Positions 1 to 10,165 of a stretch of 64,000 nt of DNA are shown piece by piece. Source of the DNA: Imbricaverruca yamaguchii (Eukaryota > Arthropoda > Thecostraca > Neoverrucidae); the NCBI GenBank assembly GCA_034440575.1, contig JAOTOL010001639.1, positions 383,001 to 447,000 on the forward strand, given 5' to 3'. The translations under genes and the position numbers were made by a program. How positions within the stretch are numbered: position 1 is the first letter of the stretch; each line of letters opens with the position of its first letter. The notes under the pieces are model-generated. The model worked only from the letters and a program-made list of their open reading frames with translations, was not told the origin of the DNA and searched no databases.

Positions 1-2
1 CG

Positions 3-551
3 ACCGGGGTGTCCTATCCCCAAGCCCGCCGGTCTGTCGAGGCCACCTCGCCGGCCACAAAATCATACGCCCAGGCAGCCGCCATTGCTCCACCCACTCC
101 CCGCGTGAATACCATCTCTTGCTCGATGCAAACCGACATCATTCCTGGCTTAGCTCCACTTCAAAAACTCACACCATTGACCACAAGCACAAAAACCACC
201 CTGCCTCCCAACACAAAGACCACATCGACTTCGCACACACAAACAAATTCTTCAAGGAATGCCAGACCCCGCAGCCACTCGGCTGCAGGAGGAAAGCCAC
301 GTTCCCCAGCAGGCCGCCGATCGAGCCCTGCGCGTCTAGCGCCCGCCGCCACCCACGTGACACGACCGACTCCGAGCCGGCGGGCATCCCCCGAGGCAGT
401 AACCGGCCGCCGTGACCATACCAAGGTCACCGGTCGGCCGGACGGGTCCAGCGGGCCAGCCGCCACTCCCGCTGTCCGCACCCAACAAGCATATCCACCA
501 GAATTACACTCCTGGCTCCGACAAGCACCGAAAGGTGCCGACAAACATTAA
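3..551 (+). CDS. LINE ORF1, C-terminal tail (partial at window edge)
   Basis: The frame is open from the first bases and stops with TAA at 549-551. The visible 182 residues are rich in Pro, Ser, Thr and Arg, with no zinc knuckle and no membrane segment. The opening residues (TGVSYPQARRSVE) followed by a KSYAQAA motif resemble the segment that follows the CCHC zinc knuckles in ORF1 (Gag-like, nucleic-acid-binding) proteins of arthropod LINEs, so the knuckles should lie just upstream. The function by family is RNA binding and RNP formation. The stop is 14 bp before the ORF2 ATG, which suggests reinitiation or coupled translation. The internal GTG at 9 is not a real start; the true start is outside the window. 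Confidence 0.75.
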   Translation, partial: TGVSYPQARRSVEATSPATKSYAQAAAIAPPTPRVNTISCSMQTDIIPGLAPLQKLTPLTTSTKTTLPPNTKTTSTSHTQTNSSRNARPRSHSAAGGKPRSPAGRRSSPARLAPAATHVTRPTPSRRASPEAVTGRRDHTKVTGRPDGSSGPAATPAVRTQQAYPPELHSWLRQAPKGADKH

Positions 552-565
552 CACTTTTTTTTCAC

Positions 566-3500
566 ATGTCTACATTTTTACAATGGAATTGCCGTAGTTT
601 GATATCCAAATGGGCCGAAATGAAAGCATTTTTCAATATTCTCACACCTATTCTTATAGCACTACAAGAAACATGGTTTTTGCCTAATGATACATACAAC
701 TTTAATCTTTCAAATTACTCACTGTACCGTCACGACGAGGTCCGTGGACCTCATCGAAGTGGCGGTACAGCACTCTACATCAACAATGATTTTACGCATA
801 CGCAAATTACACTTAATTCACCTTTGCAAGCAGTAGCTTGCACCTTACGTTTACATGGTAGGAATATGGATGTATGCTCCATTTATATTCCCCCACACAC
901 AGACAATACAAGTATTTTGACACAATTAGAAGATCTCATGACACATTTCAAGAACCCATTCATATTACTCGGAGACTTCAATGCACATAGTCCAGCCTGG
1001 GATCATTCACGTACGCATGGAGACACTCGAGGACACATCATTGAACAAGTTTTAGATCGACATAATTTAGTATTACTGAATACCGGAGAACCAACTTTTT
1101 TCCATCTTGGACATAATACACAAACAGCTATTGATTTATCAATATGCTCTCCGACACTGGCCAATGAGTTCGACTGGACCGTTGACACTGACATTCATGA
1201 TAGCGACCACTACCCCATCAAATTAACCACCACATTTTCAACAGCAACCGATACCACAACCAGTTTTATACCGCGCTGGAAAATTTCGAAGGCCGATTGG
1301 ACAACATTTCAGGAACTTTCAAATATTCAATACAACCCTAACATTTCTCCCGTCGAAAACATCGACCACATTACAAAAACACTTTTCGAAGCAGCTTCTA
1401 TCACTATTCCACTCACAAAACCCTTCACAAAGAGAACACCAGTACCTTGGTGGTGCCCCGAAGTAGCACATGCCATCGCAGTTAGAAAACGAGCATTTAG
1501 AAAATATATCAGACATCCCGATTCACACAATTTACTTCATCGAAACCAGGAACGAGCTCGAACCCGCCGCATCATTCGCGAGGCTAGACGTCGTTCATGG
1601 AATTCATTTTTGCAACAACTCACATCAGAAACGCCTCTCAGCAAAATTTGGCAGTTAATCCGACGGTTGTCTGGACGCACCCCATTTAAATCACTCCCGG
1701 CCCTCAAAATCCAGAACACCACAATTACAGACGCACAAACAATAGTAAACACATTAGCAGATACTATGGCCCGCAACAGCTCTGATAACAATTACAGACC
1801 GGAATTTTTACAAAATGCTGAACACACCTTTCACACCGATTTAACACAATTCAACTCGGACAACACTGAAACATACAATAGCCCTTTTCAACTTTCAGAA
1901 CTAGACACAGCAATTTCTTCCGCCGGTAATACTTCAGTAGGGCCAGATAATTTACATTATTCCTTTTTCAGACATTTATCCGACGATACGAAACATTCCA
2001 TCTTACAAACATTTAATTCATTATGGTCAGGTCACATGCTTCCTGAATCTTGGAAAGAGGCCACCATCATTCCCATACCAAAACCTGGCAAAGATCACAG
2101 CAACCCCAACAATTTTCGACCCATCGCTCTCACCAGTTGCCTAGGAAAACTTTTCGAACGTATGATTACAAAAAGACTGACCTGGTATTTAGAAGCACAT
2201 TCTCTTTTATCTCCAATTCAATGCGGCTTTCGTCCTGGACACAGCACAATAGATCACCTCATTCGATTGGAAACAGACATACGCCATGGCTATAAGAAAC
2301 ATCAACACACCATCGCAGTATTTTTAGACATTAGCAAAGCATATGACATGGTACACAAACCCGCATTAATTTCAAAACTTCTTCACATCGGCGTCAGAGG
2401 GAATTTAGCACATTATTTGATAGGATTTTTGACTGGTTCCCGTAAATTCCATCTCCGGTGCAGGTCAGCGATTTCCAATTTACATTTCATGAAAAATGGA
2501 TTACCACAGGGAAGCTGTTTATCACCAATTTTATTTAACATCATCATTGACGATATTTTCACCGATGTTCCACCTCAAATATCACGTTCTCTTTTCGCCG
2601 ATGACAGCGCAATTTGGTGCACAGATGAAAACAAAGAACATTGCCTATTTAGACTCCAAAACGCACTTGACCACATACACCAATGGTCTATCAAATACGG
2701 TTTCACATTCTCGCCTCCAAAATCTGCCACCATGATATTCAGCAAATCGCCTCCAAACCCGCATCCAGAAACACCACTTCACCTTGGAAATACTGACATA
2801 CCTTTCGTACATTCGTTTAAATTTCTTGGCATTATTTTTGATCGTCGGCTTTCCATGCATCAACACATCAAACACGTCCAGGCAAAATGTTTCCACAGAC
2901 TCAATTTATTTCGCTGCATTACGTCTACACCATTCGGTTCCGATCGTCACACACTTTTGCAACTGTACAAATCATTGGTTCTTCCCATCATAGAGTATGG
3001 TTGCGTGGTTTACGCAGGTGGCAGTACCTCCGCTTTGCAAGTTTTAGACACATTACAAAATAAATTTATCCGGATAGCACTCGGTGCAATGACCACGTCC
3101 CCCATCACTTCTCTACAAACCGAATCAGTAATCACACCATTAGCTCTCCGAAGGATGGAACTAACACTTCGCTATGCCACAAAAATTCAATTCAAAGAAC
3201 ATCACCTCACACATGCATCATTACAAATTCTCCCAAATCTACACCACGAATATTTAGGTCCCGCCGAAAAGCGAACCGGTCTTACAATAGCTTCACGCAT
3301 CAAAACATATTCTACACAACTCCACTACAACATTCCACATATTACTGCTCTTCCTCCACCAACTACACCACCGTGGCAGATGACCGAACGACACATTTTG
3401 TATCTGACCACCACTTCAAAATCACAGCTTTGTCCAGAATACGTCAAACAAAAATTCAACCAGTTTCGTTCTCGGTATCGTCACGTTCCTTTTGTTTACA

Positions 3501-4336
3501 CCGATGGATCTAAAGACACAAATTACACAGGAAATGCCTTCGTTTCAGGGACACACACCAAACAGCATCGCTTACCAAACGGGACGTCCATTTTCATCGC
3601 CGAATTGCACGCCATCCTCATTGCCCTTCGTTATGTCCGCAACCGTTCAATTTGTCATCCCATGCGCAGTGTTGTCATTTGTTCCGACTCTAAATCTGTC
3701 CTTCAATCACTTTCTTCCCTTTCCTTTTCACACCATTTCCATCTGTCCATTTATAACACACTAGAAACACTTCATTTCATGGGCATCAAGGTCCGTTTCC
3801 TGTGGGTGCCCAGTCACTGCGGCATCCCAGGGAACGACCAAGCAGATCAGTTAGCTAAATCATCACTCCTACTTCCAAACATCACAGAAATTCCACAACA
3901 TTTCGAAGCCATTAAGTCAGCGATAAAACAGAGCATCCGACACTTCTGGAACAAACAATGGACTGAAACTACCAACCACACACAATTACGTTTCATCAAA
4001 CCCGTCATTGATAACTGGACCACATCATATCAGAAAAACAGACAAGAAGAAAAAGTGTTATCTCGGCTCCGCATAGGTCACACTTTTCTCACCCACAGAT
4101 ATATTTATACTGCGTCACCTCGACCTTCATGCCCATCATGCAATACTCATCTTACAGTTTCACATGTTCTTCTACACTGTCAACACTACCATGACCATCG
4201 AAAACCACTTACACACTACTGCCGTACACACAACGTCCCGTTTTCTTTGCCCACACTATTAGGGGATACACACCCGAGTCTCATTGATCTACTTTTAAAA
4301 TTTCTCAGGAATACCAACTTGCTTCAGGACATGTAA
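566..4336 (+). CDS. LINE ORF2: endonuclease / reverse transcriptase / RNase H polyprotein
   Basis: 1,256 codons, uninterrupted. Residues about 1-225 form an APE-type endonuclease (QWNCRS at 6-11, LQETW with its Glu near residue 36, GDFNAHSPAWD at 136-146, catalytic D214/H215 in DSDHYPI). Residues about 490-760 are a reverse transcriptase with NNFRPIAL, GLPQGS (645-650) and the FADD active site (677-680). Residues about 970-1100 are RNase H with the four-acid set D980, E1013, D1041, D1094 and H1084 in VPSHCG. The C-terminus has a Cys/His cluster (C1189, C1192, H1200, C1205), as in related LINEs. Such proteins nick the target and prime reverse transcription of their own mRNA. The ATG at 566 is the first in frame after the ORF1 stop. 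All catalytic residues look intact, so activity is plausible but unproven. Confidence 0.95.
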   Translation: MSTFLQWNCRSLISKWAEMKAFFNILTPILIALQETWFLPNDTYNFNLSNYSLYRHDEVRGPHRSGGTALYINNDFTHTQITLNSPLQAVACTLRLHGRNMDVCSIYIPPHTDNTSILTQLEDLMTHFKNPFILLGDFNAHSPAWDHSRTHGDTRGHIIEQVLDRHNLVLLNTGEPTFFHLGHNTQTAIDLSICSPTLANEFDWTVDTDIHDSDHYPIKLTTTFSTATDTTTSFIPRWKISKADWTTFQELSNIQYNPNISPVENIDHITKTLFEAASITIPLTKPFTKRTPVPWWCPEVAHAIAVRKRAFRKYIRHPDSHNLLHRNQERARTRRIIREARRRSWNSFLQQLTSETPLSKIWQLIRRLSGRTPFKSLPALKIQNTTITDAQTIVNTLADTMARNSSDNNYRPEFLQNAEHTFHTDLTQFNSDNTETYNSPFQLSELDTAISSAGNTSVGPDNLHYSFFRHLSDDTKHSILQTFNSLWSGHMLPESWKEATIIPIPKPGKDHSNPNNFRPIALTSCLGKLFERMITKRLTWYLEAHSLLSPIQCGFRPGHSTIDHLIRLETDIRHGYKKHQHTIAVFLDISKAYDMVHKPALISKLLHIGVRGNLAHYLIGFLTGSRKFHLRCRSAISNLHFMKNGLPQGSCLSPILFNIIIDDIFTDVPPQISRSLFADDSAIWCTDENKEHCLFRLQNALDHIHQWSIKYGFTFSPPKSATMIFSKSPPNPHPETPLHLGNTDIPFVHSFKFLGIIFDRRLSMHQHIKHVQAKCFHRLNLFRCITSTPFGSDRHTLLQLYKSLVLPIIEYGCVVYAGGSTSALQVLDTLQNKFIRIALGAMTTSPITSLQTESVITPLALRRMELTLRYATKIQFKEHHLTHASLQILPNLHHEYLGPAEKRTGLTIASRIKTYSTQLHYNIPHITALPPPTTPPWQMTERHILYLTTTSKSQLCPEYVKQKFNQFRSRYRHVPFVYTDGSKDTNYTGNAFVSGTHTKQHRLPNGTSIFIAELHAILIALRYVRNRSICHPMRSVVICSDSKSVLQSLSSLSFSHHFHLSIYNTLETLHFMGIKVRFLWVPSHCGIPGNDQADQLAKSSLLLPNITEIPQHFEAIKSAIKQSIRHFWNKQWTETTNHTQLRFIKPVIDNWTTSYQKNRQEEKVLSRLRIGHTFLTHRYIYTASPRPSCPSCNTHLTVSHVLLHCQHYHDHRKPLTHYCRTHNVPFSLPTLLGDTHPSLIDLLLKFLRNTNLLQDM

Positions 4337-4387
4337 ATTGACTTTCATGACATAACCTTTCTTATTATTCTGTTTATAGCACGAAAT

Positions 4388-4401
4388 GGCCTGAGCAGGC
4401 C
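4388..4401 (+). other. 3' UTR hairpin of the LINE
   Basis: GGCCTG-AG-CAGGCC is a perfect 6-bp stem with a 2-nt loop, 35 bases before the element's 3' tail (TAATAAA then ATCAA-type repeats, 4415-4436). In LINEs the 3' UTR structure can be recognised by the element's own reverse transcriptase. That role here is inference. Confidence 0.55.
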
Positions 4402-4436
4402 GAAGTGCTCACCGTAATAAAATCAAATCAAAAACC

Positions 4437-5077
4437 AGTAAGAGATGAAGGCTCTGTCGACCCGGGAAACTGTGTGTTTCCATAGGTTACTTTTTCGGCC
4501 ATTATGAACCTTGCCGCAATACGCCCTTATGATTGCTCAGACCAGCTAATCCAGTACTGCGTATGTTTTTGAAACAGCAGTTACTGGTGACCGCCACTAT
4601 TCCGTTTAGATAGAGCAGCGAACATCTATTATGGGAGGGGCCCTGCTTGACACCATCCATAGAACGGGCGATGTCGGAGGAATTCCTGACAGGGAGGACA
4701 CAATCATAAAGCACATTTGGCAGGCATCCTCTTGCGACTTGGTCCGCCACTACCAGTGCTACATTCTGTTCAGTTACATTTTGTTCAGTTAGCCAGTGTT
4801 ACAATACATTCCGTTGCATTCCGATTATTATTCTACTGATCATTATCAATACCACTCTCACACTCACACATAATAAGTGTTTCCAATTCACAATATCTCA
4901 TTCTCTATCTCCCTGTTTGCACCTCACGCCCCCTATTTCTATTTCAGTCCTTCCTCTGCTTTACTATCTCCTTCCTCCTTCTTCTGTCTCTCGATTCTTC
5001 GCTCTATTTCTATGTGTGCTCTCCCGCCGCTGGTTATTAGCTGATACATAGTTGACACGGCCCCGTTCCTGTTGCAG
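4437..5077. other. Non-coding DNA between LINE and calbindin exon
   Basis: No exon is recognisable. It contains one copy of a dispersed repeat (4575-4752, minus strand) and a pyrimidine-rich tract (about 4860-5035) leading to the acceptor of the exon at 5078. It is presumably the 3' part of an intron of the calbindin gene whose 5' portion holds the LINE. Confidence 0.6.
4575..4752 (-). repeat. Dispersed repeat R1, copy 1
   Basis: Read on the minus strand, this matches 9979-10165 (+): both begin GGCGGACC, run through CTGTCAGGAATTCC and the CGCCCGTTCTAT segment, and end in a similar tail. It is non-coding; the similar short peptides in both copies are only a by-product. The GGCGGACC-type end is common at transposon termini, but the family is unknown. 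Confidence 0.6.
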
Positions 5078-5133
5078 CTACAGGTGTTCGATGCAAACAA
5101 AGACGGAAAACTTCAGCTCTCCGAGATGGCAAA
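5078..5133 (+). CDS. Cbp53E: Calbindin-32, exon with EF-hand 4 loop
   Basis: Encodes LQVFDANKDGKLQLSEMA plus two bases of the next codon. DANKDGKLQLSE is a canonical 12-residue EF-hand loop (D1, N3, D5, K7, Q9, E12), corresponding to the fourth EF-hand of Drosophila calbindin-32. The acceptor TTGCAG ends at 5077 and the donor GTGAGG starts at 5134; the exon ends in phase 2, which fits the next exon. The first three EF-hands are not in the window, so the gene begins upstream of position 1. Calbindin-32 is a cytosolic calcium-binding buffer/sensor of neurons and muscle in flies. CAG at 5081-5083 could be an alternative acceptor two codons downstream, but the LQ residues are conserved, favouring 5078. 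Confidence 0.9.
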
Positions 5134-5522
5134 GTGAGGGTCGTACTCTGCGCACAGCAGGCTCGTATGTTGGACCAGCCCGCATCAAACTGAAATACGT
5201 TGGCATTGATTTGCTTCCGGACTCAATCTCTGGACTGACCTTGGTGTCGCCTCTAGTTTTCAATTGCTCAACTTTGCCGGGGACTTACATTGCGTGATAA
5301 TGCATGGACACTTCTGTTTTGCCCAAAACATGAACAAACCAACATTGTACCTGTACTTGGAACTGCTTATCCACCACTATGTGTGGAAGTTATGCGAAGT
5401 GTTATGAGAAACTTAGTATCAAGTTCATGGGCGTCATGCGAAAGTGATAAAGTTGAACGTCATAATGTCCTATTGCGCCATTTCACCGTGATGAAGCGCA
5501 TAGATGTCTGATTTCATTACAG
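5134..5522. other. Calbindin-32 intron (389 bp)
   Basis: Starts GTGAGG and ends TTTCATTACAG. Nothing else is recognised inside it. Confidence 0.85.
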
Positions 5523-5568
5523 ACTACTGCCGGTAAAGGAGAACTTCCTCTGCCGTTCGGTATTCAAG
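5523..5568 (+). CDS. Cbp53E: Calbindin-32, 46-bp linker exon
   Basis: Completes the split codon and encodes KLLPVKENFLCRSVFK, the strongly conserved linker between EF-hands 4 and 5; the fly protein has KLLPVKENFLCRQVFK. The acceptor is ATTACAG and the donor GTAAGA; it ends in phase 0. The exon was missed by simple ORF logic because it is short and starts in phase 2. Confidence 0.9.
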
Positions 5569-5888
5569 GTAAGAGAGGTAATGAACTTACCCTTAATAAT
5601 CTAGGTGTGGTGTAGCATGATCTGTGGCGCTGATACTCGGTATGCGTGCCGCCAGGCTAAACATACCTCGTACTCCGCTGTCGCCAACTTTAAACTGCGT
5701 CTGTTTATATTGCTAAATTACAGGCCCAGAGGTGGTCAGATAATTGGCATGTGTCAGTAATCACTGTCGGTCATTGCATCGCCTGGAAAAAATGTCACTT
5801 GGCTGCCAGCCTGATTGTTCATGTTCATCGTACACTCGGCTTGAAATAGCCTTACGGTCGAGTAATATCATTATCCCCTCATCATATC

Positions 5889-6080
5889 CATGGTAGGTGA
5901 AACCTGCCATGCCTTGTATGGGAATTGAAGGCGAAGCCTGCCATGTCTTGTAGGGGAATGGTAGGTGACGCCTGCCATGTATCGTAGGGGAATTAGAGGG
6001 GAGGCTGCGATGTTTTGTGGGGGAATGGGAGGAGGCTGTTATGTCTTGTAAGGGAATAGGAGGGGAAGCTGCAGTGCTCG
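5889..6080. repeat. Degenerate minisatellite, about 33-36 bp unit, about 5 copies
   Basis: Successive units share GCCTGCCATGTCTTGTAGGG followed by GAATGGTAGG-type sequence, with drift toward the 3' end. It lies in the long calbindin intron. Confidence 0.7.
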
Positions 6081-6489
6081 CTTTTGTCCATCTAATAATT
6101 ATGGACGTTTGCATAGAACTTTTGGATGACACGCTACCATGCTTGATTAATTAATTGACTGCTCGGATTGCATCAGTGCAAATAAAATTGCTCAACATTC
6201 CCGACAATTAATACGATGGTTTTCTCCTGCTGTCCATAAGGCTTTCGAGTTTAAGCAAACTTACTAACTACTTTAAGGCGGTTGGGGATGAATTTTCCTC
6301 TGCGTACCCAATGCTATAAGGTATGATTGTGAAAATGCAACGATTGGGACAAAACCATTGCGCAGCGTCAAAGAGGTGTCCTTAAATTGGACAGGTAAAA
6401 AAACACGTCGTTGACAACTGAGGCCTACGCAGACAACAGGGGCTGATCTTACATGCTTGGCGAGAATGCCATTGCATGGGAGGCAGCCG

Positions 6490-6914
6490 AGTAGCCAGTA
6501 AGGTGTACCATTTTTTGAACTTTTTCGAGTTAGTGAACACCAATCAAGGACATGATGTCTTTGCATGAGAACATTCAAAATCCAAAGTTTTATATTTTTA
6601 TATTAATATTGGGTCGATTGCACCAAGGTTTTGTTCTAACATATTTGGTCGCATTTAAAACATAGGGTTTGCACTATTAGCGGTCGTGCGCTCTCGGAGT
6701 CTGGATTTCGGTCACATTAACACATTATAATCCTCCAGAAGCGGTGTCTTCTGAGATTAAGTGGGGGTGGGAGCGTCGGACACCGGTTATGGGGTGGGGA
6801 ATTGATACTCCTTCGTCCCCCAATCTCAGCAACCTCAGCCTTCTTTTACATATTCTGTTCAAGCAGCGATAGACAAAACGGTGTAACATTAATATTGTGT
6901 TTGAAGAACGTATC
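6490..6914 (+). repeat. Foldback arm 1 (long inverted repeat)
   Basis: This arm is the reverse complement of 7165-7586 over its full length, roughly 85-90% by hand alignment. Shared blocks include GGTGTACCATTTTT, GGTCGTGCGCTCTCGGAG, TTTCGGTCACATTAACACAT and AACATTAATATTGTGTTTGA. The arms are separated by a unique 250-bp spacer. No coding sequence is seen in arms or spacer. The structure fits a foldback/MITE-like non-autonomous transposon or an inverted duplication within the intron. Confidence 0.88.
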
Positions 6915-7164
6915 GGGGGAAACTACTAGGCTTCTACCTCTGCCCTGAGACCTCCCTTCTTTTTCCTCGTGCCTTCACCTTCTGCAGATTCCATGGCAAA
7001 GTACAGCGTTAGACTGAACGGGCGTCTGGCCAAAGATATCGTCTTACCCAAACTCCAGATATAGCCGAATACCTACGAGCGCACGTGAAATTTGGTTCAA
7101 TAATCACGTTCATTGCTTGCCTGGATATCTCTGCAGTTGGAAAATTATTCAAGTTGACCAGATA

Positions 7165-7586
7165 AGTTCTTCAAACACAATATTAATGTTATACCGTGTT
7201 GTCTATCGTTGCTTGAACATAATATGTAAAAGAAGGCTGAGGCTGCTGAGATCGGGAGCGAATGAGTATCAACCCCCCTCCCCCACATCCTCACCGGTGT
7301 CCGACGCTTCCGCCCCCACTTAAACTCAGAAGACACCGTTCCTGGAGGATTATGATGTGTTAATGTGACCGAAATACAGACTCCGAGAGCGCACGACCTC
7401 TAATAGCGCAAACCCGACGTTTTAAATGCGGCCAAGTATGTTAAAACAAAACCTTGGTGTAATCGACCAAATATTACTATAAAAATCTAAAACCTTGGAT
7501 TTCGAATGTTCTTATGCAAAGGTATCATGCCCTTCATTGGTGTTGCCTAACTCGAAAAAGTCCCAAAAATGGTACACCTTAGTAGC
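7165..7586 (-). repeat. Foldback arm 2 (long inverted repeat)
   Basis: Partner of 6490-6914. A transcript crossing this locus, such as calbindin-32 pre-mRNA, could fold into an imperfect hairpin of about 420 bp with a 250-nt loop. The outer ends decay near 6490 and 7586; no target-site duplication was found. Confidence 0.88.
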
Positions 7587-7894
7587 CTGTTAGGCGTCAC
7601 TGTCACGGCTCATGCAGTCGGCTTCGGCTCGGTGCCTACCAGGCCAGGTCAGATGTGCCATCAGCCAAATGTCCTGCACTGGCTTTGGCTTGATATCTGA
7701 CCGGTCAGAGCCGGTCAGTGCGCGCAGTCAGCCACGTGCCTTACACTGGTCGACCCTGGTCAGCCGGGCAAGCACGGCACACCTTCCTGTTATACAGCGT
7801 GCACCCGCGGCTGCGGTGTCGCGCTATTGACCGACCGGCGGTTGCGCCCCTCCCCGCACGAGAGGGGGGGGGGGGCGGAGCTTACTCGCTGGCG

Positions 7895-8535
7895 GTGGCC
7901 GAGGCGTCTCGTGCACACGCATTTATTGTTCAGTGGCCGAGGCGTCTTGTCGTGAACACGCATACTGTCTTGTCGTGCACACACACACTGTCCGGTGGCC
8001 GAGGCGTCTTGTCGTGCACACACACACTGTCCGGTGCCGAGGCGTCTTGTCGTGCACACACACTGTCCGGTGACCGAGGCGTCTTGTCCAGCGCACACAC
8101 ACTGTCCGGTGGCCGAGGCGTCTTGTCCAGCGCACACACACTGTCCGGTGGCCGAGGCGTCTTGTCGTGAACACGCATACTGTCCGGTGGCGAGGCGTCT
8201 TGTCCAGCGCACACACACTGTCCGGTGGCCGAGGCGTCTTGTCGTGAACACGCATACTGTCCGGTGGCGAGGCGTCTTGTCCAGCGCACACACACTGTCC
8301 GTTGGCCGAGGCGTCTTGTCATGAACACGCATACTGTCCGGTGGCGAGGCGTCTTGTCCAGCGCACACACACTGTCCGGTGGCCGAGGCGTCTTGTCCAG
8401 CACACGCACACTGTCCGGTGGCCGAGGCGTCTTGTCGTGAACACACACACTGTCCGGTGGCGAGGCGTCTTGTCAAGCGCACAAACACTGTCCGGTGGCC
8501 GAGGCGTCTTGTCGTGCACACACACACACTGTCCG
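7895..8535. repeat. 39-bp minisatellite, about 16 copies, two alternating subtypes
   Basis: The unit begins GTGGCCGAGGCGTCTTGTC, continues with CGTGAACACGCATA or CAGCGCACACACA, and ends CTGTCCG. From about 8120 to 8460 the two variants mostly alternate (a 39-bp unit with GGCCGAGG and a 38-bp unit with GGCGAGG), forming a 77-bp dimer. Because 39 is divisible by three, long repetitive open frames appear on both strands; these are not genes. Confidence 0.93.
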
Positions 8536-9411
8536 GTAGCTGAGGACGAGCGGTTGCCACTCGCGACGTCTTCCCGCGGTGGTGAAGAACAACACGTCCA
8601 ACTGATCCGAAGAGTTGAAGAGGGACACAATTTTGACCCCTGGACCCCGCCGTGAATGCGAAAGGGACACAAGCTGGGCATACAAGGCAAACTGATCGGG
8701 AACTGGTTCAGAGCACCACCGCACTACACAAAAAGCAATTAGTAGAACTTAGCGGTGACAGGGACTAGCACAGCGTTCCGATGTTGCACTAATACTTCAC
8801 AAAGTCGGCAGGAAGTAAATGTGTTTCGTGACAAACAGCAGGTATATTGTTGCTTGTGGTGCACTTCAGCCTTGCTCAGTTTGTGTCGTTCTACAGTGTG
8901 CATAGGCGACATTCAAGAGGTCGAAAGTGGTGTGTTAAAATTTGTGGGTCAGTAGTTTCCAAGCCCGGCACCTTGAACCGGCTCAAGTTTGTCTCCGTTA
9001 TAGATCGTACACAAACAAGCTCCAATGAACGCATAGTACTTCGGAATTGAAAATCGAAACCAAAATGATGACAAATCTCGAGCACACAACAACATTCATC
9101 AACATTAGTCCGTAACACGTATTTTGGTGTTGACACTGCAGTACCAAGAATTACAGAAATGGGCCCAGAGGTACATGGTGCTCCATTCAAAAAGGCTCAT
9201 AATTTATTCTAAAATCATAATTATTTTCGAGGGTTTTGATATTTCTGTTCTGCGAAAGAAACAATAAACATGGTAGTCTCGATTGACATCCTCATTCTAA
9301 GTTGCCCACATATACACTAAAACATTTCAATCATGTTGACTGGAGAATGAGCGACCGGCTATAGCCAGTGAAGTTCGTCTGAATAGTACGCACCAGTGCG
9401 GGTATCGTGAT
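8536..9411. other. Intronic DNA, no feature recognised
   Basis: Mixed-composition sequence between two minisatellites; I see no exon, SINE or repeat unit. Confidence 0.5.
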
Positions 9412-9505
9412 GCACATGTTCCCTAGACATGCATGTTCTTCGGACACACATATTCTTCAGACTCACATGTTCCTCAGACTGCAGACATACATGTTCCTTA
9501 GACAA
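9412..9505. repeat. Short degenerate tandem repeat, about 18-20 bp unit, 5 copies
   Basis: Five successive variants of CATGTTCCTYAGACNNNC-type sequence, next to the 43-bp minisatellite. Confidence 0.6.
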
Positions 9506-9536
9506 AAAGTACGAACTCTGGATACATTGCTCAGCC

Positions 9537-9821
9537 GAGGTGGCTGCTTGCCACACACAGCTGGACACAGAGCTCCGCCGAGGTGGCTGCTCGCCACACA
9601 CAGCTGGACACAGAGCTCCGCCGAGGTGGCTGCTCGCCACACACAGCTGGACACAGAGCTCCGCCGAGGTGGCTGCGCGCCACACACAGCTGGACACAGA
9701 GCTCCGCCGAGGTGGCTGCTCGCCACACATAGCTGGACACAGAGCTCCGCCGAGGTGGCTGCGCGCCACACACAGCTGGACACAGAGCTCCGCCGAGGTG
9801 GCTGCTTGCCACACACAGCTG
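9537..9821. repeat. 43-bp minisatellite, 6.6 copies
   Basis: The unit starts GAGGTGGCTGCTCGCCACAC, continues with ACAGCTGGACACAGAGC and ends TCCGCC. Copies begin at 9537, 9580, 9623, 9666, 9709, 9752 and 9795, with only one to a few substitutions per unit. Open frames across it are by-products of the repetition. Confidence 0.95.
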
Positions 9822-9978
9822 CCAATGGCCGGCGGGGTAGGGTGTTTCATCTCCTGTGACCAAGGCGACTGTAGAGCAGGCCGCCGCAGTGAGCGATGAA
9901 TGCCGCTCCGGGAGCAACATCACCTCTCCGAGACCAGCGGTGCCTTGGACAACTGTTGATGACACACGTCGCACCGGC

Positions 9979-10165
9979 AGGGGCGGACCCAGACTCACCT
10001 CAAGAGGGCACTTGACAAATTTGACGTTATATTTCGATTTGCCTGTCAGGAATTCCTTCGATATCGCCCGTTCTATAGATTGTGTACAGCACGGCCATCA
10101 TCATCAGCTGTGTTCGCTGCCATGCCTAAAGGGAACGGTGACAGTCACAACATCGCCCCAATCGT
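9979..10165 (+). repeat. Dispersed repeat R1, copy 2
   Basis: Direct counterpart of the minus-strand copy at 4575-4752. It begins GGGGCGGACCCAGA and includes CTGTCAGGAATTCC. Confidence 0.6.

Larger units (their letters stand above)
1..4436 (+). mobile_element. Non-LTR retrotransposon (LINE) with RNase H, 5' end cut by window
   Basis: The order is the end of ORF1, a 14-bp gap, a complete ORF2, a short 3' UTR with a perfect hairpin, and a 3' tail of ATCAA/TCAAA-type repeats ending near 4436. ORF2 has endonuclease, reverse transcriptase and RNase H in that order, which is known from the I/R1/LOA-type superfamily of LINEs. There are no internal stops or frameshifts, so this copy is young or selected. 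It lies upstream of and parallel to the calbindin-32 exons, so it sits in an intron or the 5' flank of that gene. The 5' UTR, most of ORF1 and any 5' target-site duplication are outside the window. Clade assignment below superfamily is uncertain. Confidence 0.93.

Noticed and set aside
7718..8690. Long cysteine-rich and repetitive open frames on both strands
   Set aside because: They follow a 39-bp tandem repeat whose unit is divisible by three, so all frames stay open without coding selection.
9359..9998. Open frames of 120-163 codons on both strands
   Set aside because: They lie on a 43-bp tandem repeat; the same peptide appears in several frames in turn, which is a repeat artefact.
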